Positions 1-5,857 of a DNA stretch of 8,145 nucleotides are shown here, in pieces. The notes under the pieces were generated by a model. The model was given only the letters and a program-made list of their open reading frames with translations, made no database searches and was not told the DNA's origin. The DNA lies in the NCBI GenBank assembly GCA_018713005.1, contig DVFX01000117.1, forward strand, positions 1-8,145. The letters run 5' to 3'. Origin of the DNA: Scatomorpha gallistercoris. Lineage in GTDB: Bacteria > Bacillota > Clostridia > Oscillospirales > Oscillospiraceae. A program made the translations under genes and the position numbers. Within the stretch, counting starts at the first letter, position 1; each line of letters begins with the position of its first letter.

Positions 1-759
<759 letters not shown>

Positions 760-768
760 AAACGTATA

Positions 769-796
769 CGCCGCCGCATTTTGCGGCGGCGTTTTT
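769..796 (+). terminator. Intrinsic terminator of asnS
   Basis: A perfect 10-bp stem (CGCCGCCGCA, 769-778, with TGCGGCGGCG, 782-791) has a 3-base TTT loop and is followed at once by TTTTT (792-796). It lies 9 bases after the asnS stop codon. The next promoter begins two bases after the T-run, so the two transcription units are insulated. Confidence 0.93.
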
Positions 797-797
797 G

Positions 798-826
798 TTG
801 ACAAATGGGTAACTAGTTGCTATACT
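798..826 (+). promoter_or_regulatory. Near-consensus housekeeping promoter of the marR-flavodoxin operon
   Basis: The -35 hexamer TTGACA (798-803) and the -10 hexamer TATACT (821-826) are separated by exactly 17 bases. The -35 is perfect and the -10 differs from consensus at one position. Transcription should begin near 833, about 30 bases before the marR ATG. A promoter this strong in front of an autoregulating repressor fits a unit held off by repression and not limited by weak initiation. Confidence 0.88.
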
Positions 827-845
827 TAAATAGGTAACTAATTAC
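808..845. promoter_or_regulatory. Twin MarR-type operator sites overlapping the promoter
   Basis: Two copies of GGTAACTAnTTrC lie at 808-820 and 833-845, 25 bp apart start to start. Each is a near-palindrome: site 1 has the perfect 8-bp core AACTAGTT (811-818), and site 2 reads GTAACTAATTAC (834-845) with one mismatched pair. Site 1 sits in the spacer between -35 and -10; site 2 covers the expected start point. AT-rich palindromes placed like this are characteristic of MarR autorepression. That the neighbouring MarR protein binds here is inferred from position. Confidence 0.75.
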
Positions 846-863
846 ACATATGGGGGAGTGAGA

Positions 864-1352
864 ATGGAGCTATCCGAGCTGGCCGAGCGCTATTCAGGAG
901 GTACGCCTGAGCGCTGCAAGGCCATATTCAGCACTATATTTATAGTAAGCAACCGGCTGCAGGCCATTTTCGACAGGCACATACCCCGCCTGACGCTCCG
1001 GCAGTTCATGCTGCTGAGCATAGCTAGGCAGAGCGCGGAGCCGCTCACGCTCACGAAGCTCGGAGAGCTGCTGGGCTGCTCGCGCCAGAACGTTAAGAAG
1101 CTCGCGCTTGCGCTTCAGGAGAAGGGCTTCGCCAAGCTGCGCCGTTCGGACGAGGACGCGCGGGCGCTGACGCTCGTGGTGACGGGCGAGGCGGAGAAGT
1201 ATTTCACCGGGGAGTTTGCCCGTTACGCCGGGGAGCTCGGCGCGCTGTTCTCGGTCTATACCGAGGAGGAGATAGCGGAGCTGTTCGGGCTGATGATGCG
1301 GCTCTACGAGGGCCTGGACAGACTTGACGCAGTAGGGGAGGACGAAAAATGA
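864..1352 (+). CDS. MarR-family winged-helix transcriptional regulator
   Basis: A 162-residue DNA-binding repressor of the usual MarR length, acting as a dimer. Helices at roughly 15-57 form the dimerisation and sensing part. The winged helix-turn-helix spans about 62-107, with recognition-helix region LGCSRQNVKKL (70-80) and the wing SDEDARALTLVVT (95-107), which contains the family D-x-R signature (D98, R100). A C-terminal helix follows. An in-frame GTG lies at 858, but the ATG at 864 is preferred because GGGGGAG (852-858) precedes it by 5 bases. The promoter in front carries two palindromes suited to autoregulation. The gene overlaps the flavodoxin gene by ATGA, so that protein is the likely main target. 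The ligand is unknown; C19, C72 or the flavin protein might point to redox sensing, but nothing in the sequence proves it. Confidence 0.92.
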   Translation: MELSELAERYSGGTPERCKAIFSTIFIVSNRLQAIFDRHIPRLTLRQFMLLSIARQSAEPLTLTKLGELLGCSRQNVKKLALALQEKGFAKLRRSDEDARALTLVVTGEAEKYFTGEFARYAGELGALFSVYTEEEIAELFGLMMRLYEGLDRLDAVGEDEK

Positions 1353-1870
1353 GGACCACAGTGTTGTACAAATCCAAATACGGCGCGAGCGCGCGCTACG
1401 CGAGCATGCTGGCCGAGGCGCTGGGCACAGAGGCGCAGGAGCTGGACAGGGCGGGAGCCGCCGCGCTTTCGGGCTGTGAGCGCGCCGTGTTTGTGGGCGG
1501 AGTGTACGCCGGGGGCGTGGCCGGACTGCAAAAATTCGCAAAGCTGCTCTCGGGCGGCTCCGTGGGGCGAGCCGCCGTACTGTGCGTGGGTGCTTCGCCG
1601 TATGACGAGGGCGCGATTGCACAGCTGAGAGGGCGCTGCCGCGCCCTGGACGAAAACGTACCGCTCTTTTACGCGCGCGGGGCCTGGGACGAGGATAAAA
1701 TGTCGCTCAAGGACAGGACAATGTGCGCGCTGCTTCAGAAGATGGTTGCGAAACGTCCGCCGGAGGAGACAGAGCCCTGGATGCGGGAGCTGCTGGGCGC
1801 AAGGGGACAGAAACGAAACTGGGTAAGCGGGGAGTATTTGACGCCGCTGCTCGAATACATGAGAGGATAA
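1349..1870 (+). CDS. Flavodoxin-domain protein (flavodoxin_5 / HemG-like)
   Basis: A 173-residue soluble FMN-binding fold. The N-terminal strand and phosphate-binding loop are VLYKSKYGASARYA (5-18), matching the YxSxYGxT-like loop of the flavodoxin_5/protoporphyrinogen oxidase HemG group. The second flavin loop is VFVGGVYAGGV (47-57). The FYARGAWDEDKMSLKDRTM segment (108-126) corresponds to the HemG region FxGxxDYxxxxxxDRxxM, here without the usual tyrosine. It is therefore probably an NAD(P)H- or quinone-linked electron-transfer flavoprotein. Haem synthesis cannot be claimed, because no haem genes are visible and Clostridia often carry such proteins without that pathway. The start ATG overlaps the marR stop (ATGA), and AGGGGAGG (1334-1341) lies 7 bases upstream, so the two are translationally coupled and probably under MarR control. 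Confidence 0.85.
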   Translation: MRTTVLYKSKYGASARYASMLAEALGTEAQELDRAGAAALSGCERAVFVGGVYAGGVAGLQKFAKLLSGGSVGRAAVLCVGASPYDEGAIAQLRGRCRALDENVPLFYARGAWDEDKMSLKDRTMCALLQKMVAKRPPEETEPWMRELLGARGQKRNWVSGEYLTPLLEYMRG

Positions 1871-1874
1871 ACCG

Positions 1875-1903
1875 GGGCCGCGCCTTTTTGGCGCGGCCCT
1901 TTT
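1875..1903 (+). terminator. Intrinsic terminator of the marR-flavodoxin operon
   Basis: A perfect 10-bp GC-rich stem (GGGCCGCGCC, 1875-1884, with GGCGCGGCCC, 1890-1899) has a TTTTT loop and a TTTT tail (1900-1903). It lies 4 bases after the flavodoxin stop, between convergent genes. Read on the minus strand for ppk1 the hairpin is the same, but only TTT follows after a few bases, so it is a weaker terminator in that direction. Confidence 0.88.
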
Positions 1904-1919
1904 ATGAATTGGAGGGATA

Positions 1920-4037
1920 TTAGCTTTTCCTTATGCGGCGCAGGAGTTTCGTGATGACTCCGGCGCGCTCCGGCTCGGGCTCAGGCTCCGCCGCGGCGGC
2001 GAGCGCCCTGTCCATCTGCAGCTGCTGGGCGTCTACTCGCTCGGCGCCGCCGGGGGCGGGGCTGTAGCTGCCGTCGGAGTGCAGCTCCCGGGCCTTGACG
2101 TTGTCCGCAAGGCAGGCGTCCATGATGCTGTGGATTTTTTCGCGCACGGCGCTGTCGTAGATAGGGCAGGCGGTCTCCACGCGCCTTTGCGTGTTGCGGG
2201 TCATGAAGTCGGCCGAGGAGATGTACATCTTCTCGGAGGGGCCCTCGCCGAAGATGTAGATGCGCGAGTGCTCGAGGAAGCGGCCCACAATGCTGACGAT
2301 GTGTATGTTGTCCGTCTCGCCCGGTATGCCGGGCAGGATGCAGCAGATGCCGCGCACGACCATGTCTATGTGCACGCCGGCGCGGGAGGCTTCGCGCAGC
2401 TTTTCTATGATGTCGATGTCGGTGAGCGAGTTTATCTTGAACTTCATGCGGCCGAAGGGGCCCTTGGCTATCTCCTCATCCATCAGGCGCAGCACGGTGC
2501 GCTTGAGCGAATAGGGCGAGACGAGCAGGTGCTTGTATTCGCCGTCGAGCTCGCCTATCGACATGTTCTTGAAGAACTCCACGGCGTCCTGGCCGATGCC
2601 GGGGTCCGCCGTGAGCAGGGACACGTCCGTATACTGCTCGGCGGTCTTTTCGTTGTAGTTGCCGGTGCCGACCTGGGTGATGTACTGTATTTCGCCGCGC
2701 TCGCGCCGTGTGATGAGGCATATCTTGGAGTGAATCTTGTAGTTTTCAAAGCCGTAGAACACGGTGCAGCCCGCGTCCTCGAGCCGCTCCGACCAGTCGA
2801 TGTTGTTCTGCTCGTCAAACCTGGCGCGCAGCTCTATGAACACCGTGACGTCCTTGCCGTTCTCGGCTGCGTTGCAGAGGTATTCTACGAGTTTGGCTTT
2901 GCGCGCGAGGCGGTAAATGGTTATCTTTATGGAGATGACGTTCGGGTCATCGCTGGCCTCCTTGAGCAGGTTCAGGAAGGGCGACATGCTCTCGAAGGGA
3001 AAACTCAAAAGCCTGTCGGCGCGGGCAGTCTGCTTTATCATGCTCTCGCCGGAGCGCAGCCCGGCCGTGCGGCAAGGCCTGAACTCGGGATAAGTCAGGC
3101 TGCGGCGCTTGTCGTCCGGCAGCTTGCCCGCGAGGGAGAAGGCGTAATCGAGGCGCAGCGGCGCACTCGTAAAATATATCTGCTCATCCGTGACTGGCAG
3201 ACGGTCCTTGAGGTAGTCGAGGAAGCTGCCGCCTATCCTCTCGCTCAGCTCGAGCCGGACGGGGGCGAGGCGGGTTCGCTGGCGCAGCGCCTTCTTCATC
3301 TTCTTGCGGAAGTCCTCATTCTCGTCCATGTCGAAGGCCTCGTCCTCGGGGTTTATATCCGCGTTGCGTGTCACGCGGAACACACACTTGGCGCGCACGT
3401 CGTAGTTCGAGAAGATGTCCTCCGTGTGGTGGAGCAGCAGCTCCTCCATGTGGATGTAGCGGAGCCCGTCGTCGCAGGGCAGGAACAGCACGCTGGGCAG
3501 GACGTCGGGCAGCGGTATTACGCCGAACACGTCGCGCGAGTGGTACTTGACCCACGCCCCTATGTGCAGGACGTTGTTCTTCAGGTGCGGGAAGGGGTGA
3601 TGGGTGTCCACAATCTGCGGCGAGATTATGGGCTCGACCTCGGCGCGGAAATAGCGCTGGCAGAACTTCTTTTCGCTGCCGGTTAGCTCGCTCCACTCGA
3701 GGCGGCTGATTCCGTAGCGGCGCAGCAGCCGCTCAAGGCCGACGCACACGGCCTCGCGCGTGCGGTAGAGCGGCCGGACGGCGGCGTATATGGCGTGCAG
3801 CTGCTCCTCGGGCGTCATGTTGGAGCGGGAGTCATGCCGCTCGGGCTCAATGCCCTTTAAATCCCAGAGGCTGCCCACGCGGATCATGAAGAACTCGTCG
3901 AGATTGCTCGTGAAGATGCTTGCGAACTTGAGCCGCTCGAGTATGGGCACGCTCTCGTCCGCGGCCTCGGCGAGGACGCGCTCGTTGAAGGCGAGCCAGC
4001 TCAGCTCGCGGTTTTGCGTGTATATGTGTGCGCTCAT
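1920..4037 (-). CDS. ppk1: Polyphosphate kinase 1
   Basis: Reversibly transfers the terminal phosphate of ATP to inorganic polyphosphate, usually at the inner face of the membrane. The 705 residues match the family's usual 690-720. An N-terminal domain has the ATP-site box FTSNLDEFFMIRV (42-54, N45). A head domain follows, then two phospholipase-D-like domains. The expected autophosphorylated histidine is H436 in YKIHSK and the second essential histidine is H590 in FLEHSRIYIF. R376 (TIYRLA) and R406 (ELRARFDE) fit the metal/phosphate-binding arginines. All key residues are present, so it should be active. The last 50 or so residues are low-complexity (AAAEPEPEPE) and end in a basic LLRRIRKS, outside the conserved core. 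The start overlaps the ppx stop by ATGA, with AGGGGTG 7 bases upstream. A long open frame on the opposite strand is a GC-skew artefact. Confidence 0.97.
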   Translation of the reverse strand: MSAHIYTQNRELSWLAFNERVLAEAADESVPILERLKFASIFTSNLDEFFMIRVGSLWDLKGIEPERHDSRSNMTPEEQLHAIYAAVRPLYRTREAVCVGLERLLRRYGISRLEWSELTGSEKKFCQRYFRAEVEPIISPQIVDTHHPFPHLKNNVLHIGAWVKYHSRDVFGVIPLPDVLPSVLFLPCDDGLRYIHMEELLLHHTEDIFSNYDVRAKCVFRVTRNADINPEDEAFDMDENEDFRKKMKKALRQRTRLAPVRLELSERIGGSFLDYLKDRLPVTDEQIYFTSAPLRLDYAFSLAGKLPDDKRRSLTYPEFRPCRTAGLRSGESMIKQTARADRLLSFPFESMSPFLNLLKEASDDPNVISIKITIYRLARKAKLVEYLCNAAENGKDVTVFIELRARFDEQNNIDWSERLEDAGCTVFYGFENYKIHSKICLITRRERGEIQYITQVGTGNYNEKTAEQYTDVSLLTADPGIGQDAVEFFKNMSIGELDGEYKHLLVSPYSLKRTVLRLMDEEIAKGPFGRMKFKINSLTDIDIIEKLREASRAGVHIDMVVRGICCILPGIPGETDNIHIVSIVGRFLEHSRIYIFGEGPSEKMYISSADFMTRNTQRRVETACPIYDSAVREKIHSIMDACLADNVKARELHSDGSYSPAPGGAERVDAQQLQMDRALAAAAEPEPEPERAGVITKLLRRIRKS

Positions 4038-4951
4038 ATTCTTACACCCCTGGACTCGAGCACGCTGAGCATGTATCCCTCACGCACGCCGTAGGGGCTG
4101 GTGACCACGGTGCGGGAGCCGTAGAGCTCCGACGCCGCGCTCAGCAGGGTGATGCCGGGCAGCATGGTGTGGATGCGCTCGGGCGCTATTTTCAATATGC
4201 GGCGGGTGAGCTTTTTCGGGTTCTCCTGGGCCTGGCGCAGCACCTTGGCGAAGAACTGCGTTTCGTAGCCCTCCTTCGGCGGTTCGCCCACCATGCCTCG
4301 GTAGAGCGCGAGCGCGCCGCGCGCCGTGCCTCCAACGCCGCACATGGGCTGTGCGGAGTAGCCCTGCGAATCCGGCAGCGCGTCGGAGAGCGCCTTGCGG
4401 GCCTCGGCCTTCATGGCGGCGAGTTCGGCGGCGGTGGGGATTATGCCGGAGACGCACTTGTTGAAAAGACTCAGCGAGCCGAGCGGTACGCTCCTTGCGG
4501 CTGCGGCGCGTCCGCCCCTGAAGAATACGAGCTCTGTGCTGCCTCCGCCGACGTCGACGAGCAGACCCTCTTCGCCGGGCATGGAGCGCACCGCGCCGCG
4601 ATAGTCGAGCATGGCCTCCTCGTAGCCGGAGAGGACGCGGATGTCGAAACCCGTCTCCTCGCGCACGCGCTCGATGACCTCTTCCCTGTTTGTTATGTTG
4701 CGCAGCGAGGCCGTCGCGAAGGGGAAAGTCTCACAGTCCGGCAGGAGGTCGACCGTGTCGCGGAATTTGCCCATGACCTCGACCAGCCGGTCTATGCCCT
4801 CCGGGGCCATCAGGCCGTCCTTGCCGATGTAGGCCGCCAGTCCGGCCGTGTATTTGTTGTTGAGTATGGCCGTGATGCCGTCTCCATCCACGCGGTATAC
4901 AACCAGGCGCATCGTGTTGGAGCCAATGTCTATAACGCTGTACAAGTACAT
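4034..4951 (-). CDS. ppx: Exopolyphosphatase / Ppx-GppA family phosphatase (short form)
   Basis: Hydrolyses terminal phosphate from polyphosphate or, in some members, pppGpp. The 305 residues cover only the two-lobed actin/Hsp70-like ATPase-fold core; the C-terminal HD-like domains of the roughly 500-residue enterobacterial Ppx are absent, as is common in Firmicutes. Visible motifs in order are the phosphate-1 loop VIDIGSNTMRL (6-16), the catalytic acidic box SGYEEA (108-113, E111/E112), phosphate-2 LLVDVGGGSTEL (130-141), GVGGTAR (205-211), and the ERIHTMLPGITLL stretch (258-270). Its TGA overlaps the ppk1 ATG, so both polyphosphate enzymes share a transcript. The ATG at 4951 touches the ribosome site directly; a TTG two codons on is a credible true start. 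Whether polyphosphate or pppGpp is the main substrate cannot be read from sequence, but the ppk1 partner favours polyphosphate. Confidence 0.94.
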   Translation of the reverse strand: MYLYSVIDIGSNTMRLVVYRVDGDGITAILNNKYTAGLAAYIGKDGLMAPEGIDRLVEVMGKFRDTVDLLPDCETFPFATASLRNITNREEVIERVREETGFDIRVLSGYEEAMLDYRGAVRSMPGEEGLLVDVGGGSTELVFFRGGRAAAARSVPLGSLSLFNKCVSGIIPTAAELAAMKAEARKALSDALPDSQGYSAQPMCGVGGTARGALALYRGMVGEPPKEGYETQFFAKVLRQAQENPKKLTRRILKIAPERIHTMLPGITLLSAASELYGSRTVVTSPYGVREGYMLSVLESRGVRI

Positions 4952-4957
4952 CCCTCT
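4943..4957 (-). promoter_or_regulatory. ppx ribosome binding site favouring a TTG start
   Basis: AGAGGG (4957-4952) abuts the ATG (4951-4949) with no spacer, which is poor for initiation. The in-frame TTG at 4945-4943 is 6 bases from the same site, an ideal spacing. Starting there gives a protein beginning (M)YSVIDIGSNT, the usual N-terminal length for this family. The TTG start is my preference; the coding entry keeps the ATG as the longer bound. Confidence 0.5.
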
Positions 4958-4980
4958 TTTATAACTTTACATACATAATT

Positions 4981-4989
4981 ATTATAACA
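4981..4989 (-). promoter_or_regulatory. Extended -10 promoter element of ppx-ppk1
   Basis: The minus strand reads TGTTATAAT: a perfect TATAAT (4986-4981) preceded by the TGn extension. It lies about 30 bases upstream of the ppx start, giving a short leader. No good -35 hexamer is present at 16-18 bp, which is tolerated by extended -10 promoters. No PHO-box-like repeat is evident next to it. Confidence 0.6.
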
Positions 4990-5183
4990 CGGCAAAACGC
5001 AGCTTTTCCGCAAATCGAGGTGAACATATTGTAAAATTTGGGTAAATATTAGACGGCCACCGCGAAAGTACCGGGACGACTCTGTAATAAAAAGCTATTC
5101 GCATCGCACAAAACGAAAAATGGACACAAGCCCATGGCGGTTTGGTATTTAAAAGGAAAGACGGTAAGACCAGTCCAATTAAC

Positions 5184-5210
5184 AAAACCGAAGCCTTTGG
5201 CTTCGGTTTT
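5184..5210. terminator. Bidirectional terminator-like hairpin
   Basis: A perfect 12-bp stem (AAAACCGAAGCC, 5184-5195, with GGCTTCGGTTTT, 5199-5210) has a TTT loop. The A-run on the left and T-run on the right make it terminator-like on either strand. No gene ends next to it on either side, so it is either an orphan left after a deletion or part of a repeat element. Confidence 0.7.
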
Positions 5211-5230
5211 GAAAGGAAGGGCAGCAAAGC

Positions 5231-5287
5231 GAGCGCGCTCTGACTTTTGAAAAAAGTCGGAGCAAGCGATACGAAGCTTGCTCCGAC
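5231..5287. repeat. Palindrome plus two overlapping, mutually exclusive hairpins
   Basis: Three inverted repeats are stacked: the perfect 10-bp palindrome GAGCGCGCTC (5231-5240); a 7-bp stem GACTTTT/AAAAGTC (5242-5248 with 5252-5258, loop GAA); and a perfect 12-bp stem GTCGGAGCAAGC/GCTTGCTCCGAC (5256-5267 with 5276-5287, 8-base loop). The second and third share GTC at 5256-5258, so both cannot fully form together. No T-run follows the long stem, so it is not a standard terminator. Confidence 0.75.
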
Positions 5288-5436
5288 GTGGCAAATCTAC
5301 CGCTCGTGGATACAATGCACCATGTTTTGAAAGCGTAGTGCATAATTTTGTGGGTTCGATTTTGATGCGCTGGGACAATGAGGACAGAAAGGACAGACTC
5401 TCGATAGCGCTTGCCATCCAAAATGAAACAAAACAC

Positions 5437-5466
5437 TTTCAAGTAGTTTCAAGTAACTTTCAAGTA
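5437..5466. repeat. Three phased TTTCAAGTA direct repeats
   Basis: TTTCAAGTA occurs at 5437-5445, 5447-5455 and 5458-5466, exact in all three copies, with periods of 10 and 11 bp. Spacing of about one helical turn places the copies on one face of the DNA, as for response-regulator or iteron sites. The binding protein is unknown. The nearest genes are ppx (divergent, about 490 bp to the left) and the recombinase operon (about 200 bp to the right). Confidence 0.8.
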
Positions 5467-5502
5467 CAATATTGAGTCGCTGCTTGATAATCCCACCTGC
5501 AT

Positions 5503-5533
5503 AAAGCATCCGTCAACAATGGCAGATGCTTTT
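5503..5533 (+). terminator. Probable intrinsic terminator upstream of the recombinase cassette
   Basis: AAAGCATC (5503-5510) pairs with GATGCTTT (5525-5532). After one mismatch the stem continues for four more pairs, including one G-U (5512-5515 with 5520-5523), closing on an ACAA tetraloop. A TTTT run ends the structure (5530-5533). No intact gene precedes it on this strand, so it may belong to a lost gene or shield the recombinase promoter from readthrough. Confidence 0.55.
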
Positions 5534-5540
5534 CTGTATC

Positions 5541-5567
5541 TTCCGCACGCTTTTGGCTTATGCGGAA
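5541..5567. repeat. Inverted repeat TTCCGCA-N13-TGCGGAA
   Basis: Perfect 7-bp arms at 5541-5547 and 5561-5567 enclose a 13-base spacer. It lies about 45-70 bp upstream of the recombinase-operon -35, a position compatible with a regulator or recombinase binding site. No T-run follows. The function is unknown. Confidence 0.5.
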
Positions 5568-5578
5568 ACTTCGTAAAT

Positions 5579-5600
5579 GATAACTTTCCGATAACTCTCC
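5579..5600. repeat. Tandem 11-bp direct repeat GATAACTyTCC
   Basis: GATAACTTTCC (5579-5589) is followed directly by GATAACTCTCC (5590-5600), with one difference. It ends 10 bp before the -35 of the recombinase-operon promoter, where an activator or repressor could bind. It shares the roughly 11-bp period of the TTTCAAGTA repeats but not their sequence. Confidence 0.6.
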
Positions 5601-5610
5601 GGCCCTATCA

Positions 5611-5638
5611 TTGACTATCCCGGATCCGGCAATATACT
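5611..5638 (+). promoter_or_regulatory. Promoter of the small-ORF/recombinase operon, with spacer palindrome
   Basis: TTGACT (5611-5616) and TATACT (5633-5638) are separated by 16 bp, each hexamer one base off consensus. The expected start is near 5645, giving a leader of about 18 bases to the ATG at 5663. The spacer contains the perfect 10-bp palindrome CCGGATCCGG (5620-5629), which a dimeric repressor could occupy to block RNA polymerase. Confidence 0.7.
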
Positions 5639-5662
5639 GTCGTTCCTGTAGGAGGTGTCGCT

Positions 5663-5857
5663 ATGACCCAATCAGAATACGAGGCGGAGTTGCACTTTCG
5701 TCTCTGTAAAAGCATCTTCGCCACTCTGGCAATCAGGGGAATCATTGGAGAAGATGATTTACGCATTTTACTCTGTGCCGCTACGGAAAAATACCACGCA
5801 CCAATTGGCGAACTGGAGGTGAACAGCATTGCGGTCGAAAAGAATTACACGGGTTGA
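5663..5857 (+). CDS. Small SHOCT-like protein preceding the serine recombinase
   Basis: A 64-residue protein beginning MTQSEYEAELHFRLCKSIF, followed by LAIRGIIGEDDLRILLCAATEKY. This pattern (short helix, then a turn with GIIxEDDLxxL, then a KY ending) resembles the small SHOCT-like ORFs found directly upstream of serine recombinases in mobile elements of gut Clostridia. It has no catalytic motif, membrane segment or signal peptide. The start is firm: AGGAGGTG (5650-5657) lies 5 bases before the ATG. It is the first gene after the promoter at 5611-5638, and its 3' end overlaps the recombinase by 29 bp, so it is probably coupled to it. Its role is unknown; partner or modulator of the recombinase is inferred from constant company only. 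Confidence 0.75.
   Translation: MTQSEYEAELHFRLCKSIFATLAIRGIIGEDDLRILLCAATEKYHAPIGELEVNSIAVEKNYTG

Larger units (their letters stand above)
4990..5610. other. Long gene-free, AT-richer, structure-rich region
   Basis: No open frame here has both a ribosome site and a recognisable protein; the candidate frames of 60-120 codons overlap one another on both strands with no family resemblance. GC content is visibly lower than in the genes to the left. The region holds several hairpins and phased repeats listed separately (5184-5210, 5231-5287, 5437-5466, 5503-5533, 5541-5567, 5579-5600). It resembles a dispersed non-coding repeat or the decayed edge of an inserted element. It marks the switch from host-like to accessory sequence. 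Confidence 0.6.

Noticed and set aside
2079..3686. A 535-codon open frame on the plus strand opposite ppk1
   Set aside because: It is the antisense shadow of a GC-rich gene whose own protein is full length with all catalytic residues. The shadow protein is a monotonous V/A/L/R/H/E mixture with no family resemblance.
4028..4978. A 316-codon open frame on the plus strand opposite ppx
   Set aside because: Antisense shadow of an intact, motif-complete Ppx; no recognisable domain and no ribosome site.
5049..5509. Overlapping 60-120 codon frames on both strands in the intergenic region
   Set aside because: They overlap each other in several frames, read through perfect hairpins, lack ribosome sites and match no family that I recognise; treated as non-coding.
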